Origin: Flaccisagitta enflata
Lineage: Eukaryota > Chaetognatha > Sagittoidea > Aphragmophora
Length of the DNA: 64,000 nucleotides
Direction of reading: 5' to 3'
Assembly (NCBI GenBank): GCA_965153355.1
Contig: OZ231127.1
Location: forward strand, 53,010,001-53,074,000
Shown here: positions 52,852-63,802 of the stretch, in pieces
Position numbering within the stretch: the stretch's first letter is position 1
Layout of the letters: each line of letters begins with the position of its first letter
Notes under the pieces: generated by a model
What the model was told of the DNA's origin: nothing
Seen by the model: the letters and a program-made list of their open reading frames with translations, nothing else
Database searches by the model: none
Program-made: the position numbers and the translations under genes

Positions 52852-53840
52852 AAAGTCGCAAAAGCGTTAGATGGTCAGCGGTACCCGTTGCCCATATGTC
52901 AGCATATGTGGGTGTGTGATAGTGAGAGGGGCAGCGGCCCCAAAGGGGCCGATGACGTATGCTTAGTAAGTTTTGAAGCTCTAGGCTTGAATTTCAGCAT
53001 CAATGATTGGATTTGAGCCTGCATGAGGCTGTGATTTCAGCCACAAGGCGGTGTTTTGAGCCTTGAGATGGTGATTTGAGCCTCGAGATGGTGGTTTGAG
53101 CCTTGAGGATGTGATTTGAGCCTTGAGGCTGTGATTTGAGCCTGGAGACTGTGATTTGAACAAAGATGCTGGAATTAAAGCCACAACGCTGGGATTTGAG
53201 CCTCTAGGCTGAGATTTTAGGCTTGAGGCTGGGATTTGAGGCTTGAGGCTGGGATTTGAGGCTTTAGGTTGGAATTTGAGTCTCCAGGCTGAGATGTAAG
53301 CCTCAACTATGGGATGTGAGCCTCGAGGCTAGGATGTGAGCCTCGAGGAAGGGATTTGAGCCTCAAGGCTGGAATTTGAGCCTCGAGGCTGGAATTTGAG
53401 CCTCGAGGCTGGAATTTGAGCCTCGAGGCTGGAATTTGAGCCTCGAGGCTGGAATTTGAGCCTCGAGGCTGGAATTAGAGCCTCGAGGCTGGAATTTGAG
53501 CCTCAAGGCTGGAATTTGAGCCTTGAGGCTGAAATTTGAGCCTCGAGGCTGGAATTTGAGCCTCTAGGCTGGAATTTGAGCCTTGAGGCTGAAATTTGAG
53601 CCTCGAGGCTGAAATTTGAGCCTCAAGGCTGGAACTTGAACCTTAAGGTTGGGATTTGAGGCTCAAGGCTAGAATTTGGGCATTGAGCCTAGTATTTGGT
53701 CCTCTAGACTAGGATTTGGGCCTCAAGGCTAGTATATGAGCTTTGATGGGGGTGGACGGAGAAGGAGGAGGAGAAGGAGAAATTTCCCCTATGTGTGGAA
53801 GCATAAGTCATCGGCCCATTTTGGGCCGCTCCCCAAAAAG
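52852..53840 (+). mobile_element. Family B element, GATGACGTATG-arm subfamily, longest core
   Basis: Leader AGTCGCAAAAGCGTTAGATG, arm GGGGCCGATGACGTATGC mirrored by GCATAAGTCATCGGCCCA, a core of about 38 monomers of 20 bp (TTTGAGCCTCGAGGCTGGAA; near-identical at 53341-53600), GGAGAAGGAGG, and end GGGCCGCTCCCCAAAAAGG. Confidence 0.88.
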
Positions 53841-54205
53841 GAAAGGCCGTACCGACGCAACCAAAGGCAAAGCCATGACGAAGGGAAAAAACGAGTTGTC
53901 ACAGTATCAACGGGGAAAGGCAAGCTTCGATGCACAACGAGTATCGCTAAAAGAAAAAACAATGATATCAGAGGATATGTCACTAGAGAAAGAACATGAA
54001 TTGGAACATTGTCAAGTGTCAAGGAGTTTCAAGGCACGAAAACAGTTGATATAATGATATTTCATGTTCATCTCGACGCCAAATCCCCAAAACAAATCAA
54101 ACCGCAAATGGGTAAAATTTCCTCCCCAAACAATGGAATCGAGCCAAGAAAATAACCTCAGATTGACTCTCTCTCAGAAACTCGCGCGCGGAATTCTTCT
54201 TCTTC

Positions 54206-54492
54206 GGGCGTGTTTCTACTGATGGCCAAACACGCAGTTGTTCCCATGTAAGACGTTTTCAGTGTGAACACTCATTCATGAATTTTCACTGTCCCACAAG
54301 GGAATGAGAGAAGTGAGTGAGCGAGCCCGTGAATGGAGCGAGCAAGGGGAGCGAGTGTAGCGAAGCGAGCATACTGAAGCAAGCGGAGCGCTGCGAAGCG
54401 AATGAGCGGAATTAGTAGTGCGAGCGAACGAATGTAGCGAGCGACCAAGTGGCCCGTTAAAAACGCGATTGTCTGTGACTAGAAACGCGCCC
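54206..54492. mobile_element. Small TIR element with 8-9-bp target duplication
   Basis: Ends GGGCGTGTTTCTACT and AGTCACAGAC...AGAAACGCGCCC in inverse. Flanks TTCTTCTTC (54197-54205) and TTCTTCTTG (54493-54501). The core is rich in GAGCGA units (54310-54445). The TSD length suggests hAT or Mutator. Confidence 0.6.
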
Positions 54493-54861
54493 TTCTTCTT
54501 GAAAACTTCATCTCAGTTCCACGGCGGAAATTGCGACCATTCTGAGGCACCATAAAGAAACCATTCAGTCTGTGTGTTTATCCCTCTTTTATCGCTTTAT
54601 ACACCTCGATAGAAGGTGTTGTGGAAACACGTTTTAGAACGAATTCGTGTTGTGCAAAGATCAATTTCTTTAACTTGTATGCCCTTACAAACGAGAACTT
54701 TATCGCTTCCGTTTTAAGGTAAATTGTCGGTAAACATTTTTTTTCATTTTTTTCATTGACACTCGGAATGGCAGGTCGGCACAACCCATTAAATGGAATA
54801 TTTTTTCGCCTGAAATTCATAATTGCAATTTTGCAACGCAGCGACCTTCACTTTAAAGCAG

Positions 54862-55589
<728 letters not shown>

Positions 55590-55595
55590 ACAGAC

Positions 55596-55682
<87 letters not shown>
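55590..55682. repeat. (GACA)n microsatellite
   Basis: About 23 GACA units with one GATA. Confidence 0.97.
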
Positions 55683-55879
55683 GCGAAAATGCATTTCAAG
55701 GCACATTGCGTCATTCGGCGTTAACGATTTAATGAAACGTGGCGATTTTTTTTCATGATGAACGATGAGGAGCTGTTTTAAAATCGTTCGTTGGCCGATG
55801 AACGCGAACGCGCCAGCGTTACTGAACGCGGCACGGAGGATTGATGGTTTTTAGTCTCAAAAACAGATATTTTCTACTC

Positions 55880-55928
55880 GTTTTTTTTTTTTTTTTTTCT
55901 TTTTTTTTCTTTTTTTTTTTTTTTTTTT
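55880..55928. repeat. Poly-T run
   Basis: About 48 bases of T with two C interruptions, followed at 55956 by a C10 run. Confidence 0.9.
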
Positions 55929-56739
55929 GAAATCGTAAGCACGCGAATATTCTCCCCCCCCCCCCTCCAGTTAGTGGGATCGTCGGTCTGTCAGACAATC
56001 CGTTCAACAGTTCAAAATTGCTTCCTTGATATCTATACCTCCGACCAACCCCGTCCATTTTATGTTGACTGAATTCAGTGCCCATGAATTCATACTCAAC
56101 AGTTAAATTACTGCAAAGGATGAGTGTTAGCCTCGTCCGTTGGTCAAGCATATATAAACAGACTGTAGTATATCACTTTTCCGTGCCTCCCGCGTTTTCC
56201 CTTTATATCCATGTAACTAACACAATTTTGTATGGTTTACAACCACCACTTTCCCCACACCGCTCCTTCTCTGGTCTCACCCTGCCTTAGCTCACTTTCT
56301 TCTCCTTCACAAAAAGTTTTTCCTCTTTTTACGTCAGTCATTGCAATTGGAGCTATCGTGTTCAAAATCATTCATCATTAAAGCCGGGGCGGGTAATTTT
56401 TGCCTAAAACGATTTGCCACACAAATGATGATGATGATGGTTTTTTTTCCTTTTGCCTTTTAAGACCTGAAAAATCATTTGCTTCTCTCGAAAAAAAAAA
56501 TATTTACATTTTAAAGTGACTTTAATCTGACCTTCTTTTTCTCTTCGTCCTAAAGCCATTTTTCTTTAGAAGTAATGCCTTTTATACCAGTAATGGTGAC
56601 TATCGCCGTGAGGAAAAAAGTCGTAAGCATTTTGCACAAAAGTTTTGTTTTCACTCACTGTAAATCTTTTTATTTGTCAGATTAGATCAAAAGCAATTGT
56701 AGGTATTGAGTGCAATAAAAATCAGATAAAAATAGGATT

Positions 56740-56990
56740 GAGCGAAATGAGATAGATGAACTAAAATACTAAAAATCTCAGATGACTAATTATGGTGACT
56801 GACATGATTTCTTGTATTTGCATGCTCAGACATGTATTAAAACATTTATTTTTTATCGCATTTTAAATAAAAAAAAAAGACAGAGCTAAATAAGTTAGAT
56901 GAACTCAATGAGCTAGAATACTCAAAACCGCTTTCACAGATGAGCAACTATGCTCATAAACATGATTTCTTGTATTTGCATGTTCAAACA
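56740..56990. repeat. Direct repeat, period about 148 bp
   Basis: Two units share GATGAACT, AATACT and CATGATTTCTTGTATTTGCA (56813 and 56961). Confidence 0.65.
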
Positions 56991-58046
56991 AATATATATA
57001 CACTCTTTTATTGATCCTACTTAAACATAAAAAATATATAAAAAAATCTAATTTGAATTTTTCATGAAAAAATCTTTAAAAAATAATAGCTCAAAAAATA
57101 TTATTTTATTTATTCTGTTTAGGGCCAAATGAAATAGAGTTATACAATCTACTTACCCAATCAACTTCATCTGAGGCCACATTTGGTCAATTGGGATGCT
57201 AAATTTTCAAAGAAGAAAATAAAAAGAAATTTTTTCCTGAACATGTCAAAAAGTCGAAGACTGAATTTGACTTTTTTCCCGATAATTTTTGCTTCTCTTG
57301 TTGGAAAACGATTTACAAATTAAATTTCCAATAAGACCATGAATCTTGAAATGCCTTGTTTTTTTTTTGTCAACTGCACAACAAGTTAAAACGACACCGC
57401 GCTCTTAAGAACCATTTCCATCAATTTGTCCAAATTCATGAGTTGAGCAACAAAAATCCTCAGGAAGTCATTACTCAGTGTAGTTTCTGTCAGCTGAGTC
57501 TCTTGGCTCTTTCATCACTCCAAAAAAATGATATACACGCGCAGATATGAAGAAATTATCGTGGAATAGATCTAAAAATGAAAACAATCCTTTTTAACCG
57601 ATGGACGGAATTTGAACACCAAAGCATAAAATGTCTAGTATCAAAAAATCCGCGTATATATTTGAGCAATGTTACTCACCAAAACGGTTCAAACCAAAGA
57701 CCAATTTCTAGTAATACAGGCGAAGCGAAATTGTTTTTTCTTTGTTTTATTTTCCTTCAAAAATTGATTTAGTTTGATCAATTCATCCAATATTTCTTCT
57801 ACAGATAACAGATAACAGATAAACATTGACCAACAACCGTCAAAACCCGCGGCTGATTCTCTCGGCTTGTCTCCACCATAAACAACCAAATGGCGCAGCA
57901 TGCAATCCTCCGCACAGTTCCAAATTTACAGTCAGTCGCATTCTCTGTTTCCTCCCCAATTCTCCTACTTTTCTGAATTTCTTAGAATGCTCATATGGTT
58001 GTCATAACTTGTCCTCTTTATCAACTCTTTGATTTTTGCATCTTTA
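56991..58046. other. AT-rich, no gene identified
   Basis: Several short open frames without recognised domains. Confidence 0.35.
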
Positions 58047-59046
58047 CAGTATGATTCTTTTGGAATGCAACATAAGAAACCTATATATCTCCGCTCCTGA
58101 GCATCGTAGCAAAATGCGGATTGCACCATTGGATAGAGCACGAAAAACTATTTTTTCTATGTTTTTTCTGATATCATGCTGGAATATGACATATCTCTAC
58201 CACCAAGCCAGTAAAAACATGGACATCTATAACATCTTGGAATTGGCTGTCAGATTCTCCTTCTAAAGAAGATGAGGAAGATCAGTTGATCAAATAATTG
58301 GTGATCATGAGGCCAAGTGAATCATGACACAAATATTATAATAAGTCTGTCCAGAAAATCATATGGAGGCCCCTTGATTGCTAATTATTTGATCAACTGA
58401 ACTTCCTCCTTCTTTTACAGTCTATGGACAAAACGAGGAGAGTAGATTTTGCTGATCATCGTTATGATGCTTAAGCGTAGTTGATTTTAAAATGTAGTTC
58501 TGTAATTACCTCATAGAAATTTACTAAAGACTGAAAGAATTAACGGAAGAACGATTACTACCTGTAGTAATCATTCAAAATATAGGTTTGTAATTACCTC
58601 AAAAAAAATTACTTAAGACTGAAAGAAACTAATGGAAGAACAATTACTACCTGTAGAAATCGTTCTTGCAATAGTTTCTTTCAGTTATTTTCTATGAGGT
58701 AGTTACAAGCCTACATTTTGAACGATTACTACAGGTAGTAATTGTTCTTCCATTAATTCTTTCAGTCCTTAGCATCATACCGGTGATCAGCAAAATCTAC
58801 TCTCCTCCTTTTGCCTATAGACTGTTTAGGAGGGAGAATCAGACAGCCAATTTCTTGATGTTAGAGATGTCAATGTTTTTACTGGCATTGTGGTAGACTT
58901 ACGTCATGATGCATCATGATATCAGAAAAAAACATAGAAAAAAAGTTTTTCATGCTCTATCCAATGGTGCAATCCACATCTTGCCACAATGCTCAGGAGC
59001 GGAGATATACAGGTTTCATATGTTGCATTCCAAAAGAATCATACTG
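58047..59046. mobile_element. Large foldback element, CAGTATG ends, TA target duplication
   Basis: Left end CAGTATGATTCTTTTGGAAT; the right end is its reverse complement. Arms match over most of each half, so the whole 1 kb is one imperfect hairpin. TA at 58045-58046 and 59047-59048. The left arm carries an extra hairpin (about 58275-58420, GATCAGTTGATCAAATAATT and inverse) absent from the right arm. Confidence 0.9.
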
Positions 59047-59374
59047 TAGTTAGTCACCTAATTAATAAGTGGCAGGATTATTGTCCGTTTTGAAAATTTC
59101 AGTCGATCAAATAAATAACAAGCTTTGAGTTGTGCTTGGGCGACTCCTTAAGTTGCTATGAGTTAATGGGTATTTTTTGCATCACTGATGCTTGGATTTC
59201 GTCTTCCATCACTGCCCCTCCCTTAATCTTAGGTAGCCGTGATTTGGGCCTTGTATAGTACGATGGGAGCAATGACGACCTAGACTGGAGGATAGATTTT
59301 AGGTACTCTTATTTTATTTATATCATAAAACATTTAAGATCTGGCTTGCTCCTCCCTTCAAAAAACATGAAGGG

Positions 59375-62065
59375 GTGAATCGACTCCGATCGCTGCATCC
59401 GGATTTCGACGGATATGGCACGTCGGGTATGAAAAAAACAATTGGACAAAAGATTAGAACGGGACGACCGTACGGTGGAACAGGATTTTTGTACAACAAA
59501 AAATTTAGTAGTTGCATAACACCACTTATACACTATAATCATGAACGAGTAAGTGCTGTAAAATTAACAGCTGATGATGGTGAAATTATTTTGGTAAATG
59601 CTTATCTTCCATTTTTTAATACAAGAGATCTCCAAAATCAAATTGTATCTTATCAAGAGACCATTTCTTACATCGATCTTATCTTACAATCTAATCCCTC
59701 CTCTCGTTTCCTTGTTCTTATGGACATGAATTGCAATCTCTATCATACGAATCATCCTTACACCAGATTTATCAGGGAATTAATGAATAAACATTCACTT
59801 TTTTCTACATTTGACTTGATGACTGATTTTGATGAAAATGTTTCTTACACCCGTTCTGATCCTAAGACAAATTCGTTCACGTTAATTGATGGTATTTTAG
59901 CCAGCGAGTCTCTACGAGGCTGCATATCTAATGTTCGTATTTCTGATTACGGTGAAAATGTGTCGGACCATCGTCCTGTTGAACTCGATATAGAATTAAA
60001 TGTTACTGAATCTTTTGTAAAAAGAAAAGAAAATATTCCTTATGTAAACTGGAAAAAATTGGACGCAGACTCCAAAGAATTGTTTCGAGTAAAGATGACA
60101 CAGAAACTTGATGAAATAATTGTTCCCTTTCATTTGTTAGTCCATGGTGACAAGAGTTGTTCGGACCTCGATCACAGAGTTATCATTGAAACTTATTATA
60201 AAGCAGTAACTGATGCTGTTATTTATGCAGACGGATTTTTACCACGCTCTTCGCCAAACTTGAGTAAACCTTTCTGGAGTGATTATCTAAGTGAATTGAA
60301 GCAAAAGTCGATCAACTGTGTGAATGTTTGGAAACGGAATGGTTCACCTAAGAGTGGCGAATTATTTGATTGCAAAAAGGCTTGTGTTTTTAAGTATAAA
60401 AAAGCGATAAAGGATGCAAAGAAGCGTCAAGCGAGTAAACGCGGTGACGAGTTACATGAGCACTTGTCTGGTCGTGATTACAATTCTTTTTGGGCCACTT
60501 GGCGTAAATGTTACAAACAAACTGATTCTTTAGTTCCAAGAATTGATGGAGAGACGTCTGAGAAAGGTATCGCGGGTGCTTTTTGTGATTATTTCTGTGG
60601 GGTCTATTCGGGTAACGACTCACCATCACACTTGGCGTTGAAGAATGAGTTTGAACGGAAATTTACTTCATACGTACATGAACATGGCAACGAAAGTATT
60701 AGTTCACATTACATTTCGTGGTCGGAGATGTTGAATGTTATATCGAAAATTAAGATTGGAAAGTCCTCATCTGGCATTATAAAACCAGAGCATTTATTTT
60801 ACGGAAGTGAGAAACTGATGTTACACTTACACTTGATTTTCAATAGCATGATTCAACATGGCTTTGTTGTGGATGACTTCTTAAAAGGTACGATAACTCC
60901 CATTGTAAAAGATTCCCAAGGTGACCTCACTAGTAGTTCAAATTTTCGTGGAATTACAATCGGTAGTTTGTTTGCTAAAATGTTTGAGTTGGCAATTGAC
61001 TATAAAATTTCACATCTTCTAGGTAGTGATTCCCTTCAATTCGGATTCAAAAAGAAGACGAGCACTTCTCATGCACTATATGTTTTACGTACTACTGTAG
61101 ATCATTATACAAATCGGAGTTCGACTGTGTTTTCTGCTTTTCTTGATATCTCTAAAGCATTTGATAGAATTTCACATCACGGTCTTTTCATAAAACTAAT
61201 GGAAAGAAAAATTCCTCTTTGTCTACTTTTCATTCTCATCTATTGGCATTTAAATATGACATGTCGGGTGAAATGGGGCACGGTATACAGCGAAGAATTC
61301 CCAATCCCTTTAGGAATGAAACAGGGTGGTATATTATCACCAAAATTTTTCTCTATTTACATAGATGATCTTATAAAGCTTTTACGAAAAAAAGGCATTG
61401 GCTGTCATGTCTTAGAAATGTTTGTAGCGTGTATATTATTTGCGGATGATATGGCGTTGATGGCTCCGTCTCGATCGGCATTGCAAAAAATGATAGACAT
61501 TTGTACGGACTACTGTGATACATTCTGTCTTAACTTCAACGCAAAGAAATCAAAAATAATGATTTTTGGAAAACTAGCTAACCCCCCTGCACCTGTCTCC
61601 ATAAAAGGGGAAAATATTGATACTGTCTCGGAATTGAAATATCTCGGTACAACGTTGATGTCTGGTGATTGTCTTTATTTTACATCCAGATATGATGTAG
61701 TAAATTTTTTTCGGGCCACGAATGCAATTACTACGGCTTTGAATGAAGCACATGAACACACTATGTTGCATCTGATATACTCTAATTGTGTACCAATTCT
61801 CACTTACGCTTCAAATATCAAATACCTATCCTCTGAAGAAATGTTACATTGTAACAAAGCCCTTAATGATGCTCTCAGAAAGGTTTTTGGTTTTCGCGAT
61901 TGGAAGAGCATACGTGTCTTGAGGGAGATATTTGGATTTAAATCTATCACTGATATCTTTCGTAAAAACCAACGACGCTTTCATGAAAATTGTACGACTC
62001 ATCCAAACCCTATCGTCACTGCCTTATCAAAAAAAGAGATTGATGAACGTAAACTAGAACATTAG
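59375..62065 (+). CDS. LINE endonuclease (N-truncated) - reverse transcriptase
   Basis: This encodes the catalytic protein of a LINE different from the one at 20-25 kb. Position 59375 is a GTG (Val) and the frame is open further upstream, so this is not a real start; the true N-terminus is missing. The first residues are the middle of an AP-like endonuclease: LRSLHPDFDGYGTSGM, GRPYGGTGFLY, LVLMDMNCNLY (about residue 115) and SDHRPVEL (about 197). The N-terminal catalytic Glu box is lost, so nicking activity is not expected. The reverse transcriptase follows: GTITPIVK, SSNFRGIT, LQFGFKKKTST, FLDISKAFDR (about 589), GMKQGGILSP (about 647) and LFADDMALMAPS (about 688). It ends in a basic tail with TAG at 62063-62065. 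No frameshift was seen. The spelling of the RT motifs differs clearly from ORF2 at 20-23 kb, so the two are separate lineages. Confidence 0.88.
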   Translation: MNRLRSLHPDFDGYGTSGMKKTIGQKIRTGRPYGGTGFLYNKKFSSCITPLIHYNHERVSAVKLTADDGEIILVNAYLPFFNTRDLQNQIVSYQETISYIDLILQSNPSSRFLVLMDMNCNLYHTNHPYTRFIRELMNKHSLFSTFDLMTDFDENVSYTRSDPKTNSFTLIDGILASESLRGCISNVRISDYGENVSDHRPVELDIELNVTESFVKRKENIPYVNWKKLDADSKELFRVKMTQKLDEIIVPFHLLVHGDKSCSDLDHRVIIETYYKAVTDAVIYADGFLPRSSPNLSKPFWSDYLSELKQKSINCVNVWKRNGSPKSGELFDCKKACVFKYKKAIKDAKKRQASKRGDELHEHLSGRDYNSFWATWRKCYKQTDSLVPRIDGETSEKGIAGAFCDYFCGVYSGNDSPSHLALKNEFERKFTSYVHEHGNESISSHYISWSEMLNVISKIKIGKSSSGIIKPEHLFYGSEKLMLHLHLIFNSMIQHGFVVDDFLKGTITPIVKDSQGDLTSSSNFRGITIGSLFAKMFELAIDYKISHLLGSDSLQFGFKKKTSTSHALYVLRTTVDHYTNRSSTVFSAFLDISKAFDRISHHGLFIKLMERKIPLCLLFILIYWHLNMTCRVKWGTVYSEEFPIPLGMKQGGILSPKFFSIYIDDLIKLLRKKGIGCHVLEMFVACILFADDMALMAPSRSALQKMIDICTDYCDTFCLNFNAKKSKIMIFGKLANPPAPVSIKGENIDTVSELKYLGTTLMSGDCLYFTSRYDVVNFFRATNAITTALNEAHEHTMLHLIYSNCVPILTYASNIKYLSSEEMLHCNKALNDALRKVFGFRDWKSIRVLREIFGFKSITDIFRKNQRRFHENCTTHPNPIVTALSKKEIDERKLEH

Positions 62066-62120
62066 AATAGGTTTTGCTCGTGCCGTGATTGATTGTACTG
62101 TCGCACCCCCTTGCTGACGA

Positions 62121-62126
62121 AATAAA
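62121..62126 (+). promoter_or_regulatory. Polyadenylation signal AATAAA of the second LINE
   Basis: AATAAA lies 56 bp after the LINE stop codon and about 15 bp before the start of the adjacent MITE. Confidence 0.5.
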
Positions 62127-62141
62127 GAAACGTATAATTAA

Positions 62142-62546
62142 AGGTTGCTCTATTGAGTGAAAATGTTTGCGTCTTTCAAATTTCAACTGGCGACTTGACC
62201 TCATCAAGACTTCATTTTTCAAAGTTCTCTTCTATCTCAATAGATAGAGTGAAAAAAATTTTATGGTTTTTAAAAAAAGATAGCTCAATCGGTCTATCTT
62301 TACAGGTTTTTTTGCCATTTTAAGTTTTACTCAGAAGCTAATTTGCATAAATTTTGTTTATCAAATATAGTTGTGAAACCTGTAAAAATGGTCTTATTAA
62401 GCTGATTTTTTTTTAAAAACCATATAAAATTTTTCGCCTGATCTAATCAAATAGGTTAGAACCTTGAAAAATGTTGTCTTTGATGCGGTAAAGTCACAAG
62501 TTGAAGTTTAAGAGACGCAAATGCATTCACTCAATAGAGCCACCCT
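62142..62546. mobile_element. Small foldback element next to the LINE 3' end
   Basis: Left AGGTTGCTCTATTGAGTGAA, mirrored at the right by TTCACTCAATAGAGCCACCC. Arms of about 190 bp meet near 62345. Non-coding. Confidence 0.8.
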
Positions 62547-62646
62547 CTGATTAACCTGGATCTCAAACATCTTATTTCACAAATGAAATTAGAATACCCA
62601 AAATCTATCCTCCAGTCTAGGTCGCCATTGCTCCAATCGTACTGTA

Positions 62647-63174
62647 GGAGCTGCGGGTCGTTTCCTTATTAGTAAGAATCTGCATTCCATTCATATTCAT
62701 TTCAGTTCAGTTCAAGGCCAAACTAGGATGGATAACAGAAAAAAGAAGGGTTAATAAGAGGCTCACAAACACCGGCGTGCGGGTGGCAGCTCGCTCATCG
62801 TGAGCTCAATGAGTTGGAAAGCTTTTTCTAGGGTGAGCTGTTTGAGCTTTTAGGGCTTTACAACACACAAGCGTCTCGGCCATCTCCATCAACACTTTGG
62901 TTTCCATTACCACCCACCAACACCACCAGCTCTACTGACACTATCGCCACCACCCCCGTCATCCACAATTCATTTGGGGGATATAATTTTCGCGGTCGCT
63001 CTGATATCTGGAGAAGAACCGTAACGGCTTCCTTCTCCTTCATTTCACTCTTTTTTCCCTTTTCTTTTTTCTTTCTCTCTTTTTTTTATCTTTTTCCTTC
63101 CCTCCTTTCCTTTCTTTCTTTCTTTTCTCTGTTTCTTTGGTTCTTTGTCTCCTTATTTCCTTTCATATCATCAT
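62647..63174. other. No gene identified
   Basis: A C/T-rich stretch lies at 63045-63130; nothing else recognised. Confidence 0.4.
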
Positions 63175-63319
63175 TTTTAGATGCGTCCTCGCATCTCTAT
63201 AAGGTGCTTTTTCCGTCCGTCGGTCCCTCGGTCCGTCCATCCATTCATCTATCCATCTGTCCATGGCATTTTTTTTTCTTTGTTCGCAAAGGACGCATCT
63301 CGAATTTCGGCCTTGTTTC
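63175..63319 (-). mobile_element. Family A element with altered hairpin stem
   Basis: TTTTTAGATGCGTCCTCGCATCT hairpin (stem AGATGCG/CGCATCT), CTATAAGGTGCTTTTTCCGTC, CCGT tract, a second GGACGCATCTCG, and TCGGCCTTGTTTC. Confidence 0.75.
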
Positions 63320-63802
63320 TTTCTATTTGTCTCTAATTAGTTTTTTTTCCTTGTCTATCTTTTTTCAACTCGTAATAACGGGTATCAAGGGAGCGACCAA
63401 TTTTCAGTGCTTTTACGCTAAAGGAAGAAATCATGATAATAGTGGCTTATCTACAAAATAAATCACTTTTATCATGTTTCTTTCTTGAGCGTGAAAGCAC
63501 TGTAATCTAATCTAGAGGAGACGAAATTCGGCTATACGTTATGTAAGAAAAAAAATGAAGGGACCAAGATTATCTATCTGTTATAGGTGGAGTTCTGTTT
63601 CTCCTGGGTCAGTTATATCCGGGTGTACCTGTTCTATGTTTCTTCTTTTTTTCTCTCTCTCCCTCTCTATTTCGTCCATTGTTTGCGATATAGCGAAAGA
63701 GTCATTATTGCAGCCCAATCAGAAACGAGTTTTGGCGTTGCTCTACATCAAACCTTCACCTCTACCTTCCTGTCTCTTTCTCTGTCTCTCTACATATCTG
63801 CC

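Larger units (their letters stand above)
59343..62141 (+). mobile_element. 5'-truncated non-LTR retrotransposon enclosed by foldback arms
   Basis: The LINE homology begins inside the endonuclease domain, near the codons for WLAPP at about 59343, exactly where the left inverted arm of the enclosing foldback element stops. It ends in a short 3' UTR with AATAAA at 62121-62126, next to a small MITE (62142-62546). The coding frame is intact across the reverse transcriptase. Loss of the 5' end is typical of incomplete target-primed reverse transcription. Confidence 0.85.
59256..62644. mobile_element. Foldback arms enclosing a LINE and a MITE
   Basis: Left arm 59256-59343 and right arm about 62556-62644 are inverted copies (GACCTAGACTGGAGGATAGA in both). 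The right end is CGTACTG followed by TA, the left TA then TAGTACG. Ends resemble the other CAG/TA foldbacks. Confidence 0.75.

Noticed and set aside
53341-53640. CRISPR-like array
   Set aside because: The 20-bp units are directly contiguous without unique spacers, and the context is eukaryotic repeat DNA. It is a minisatellite core.
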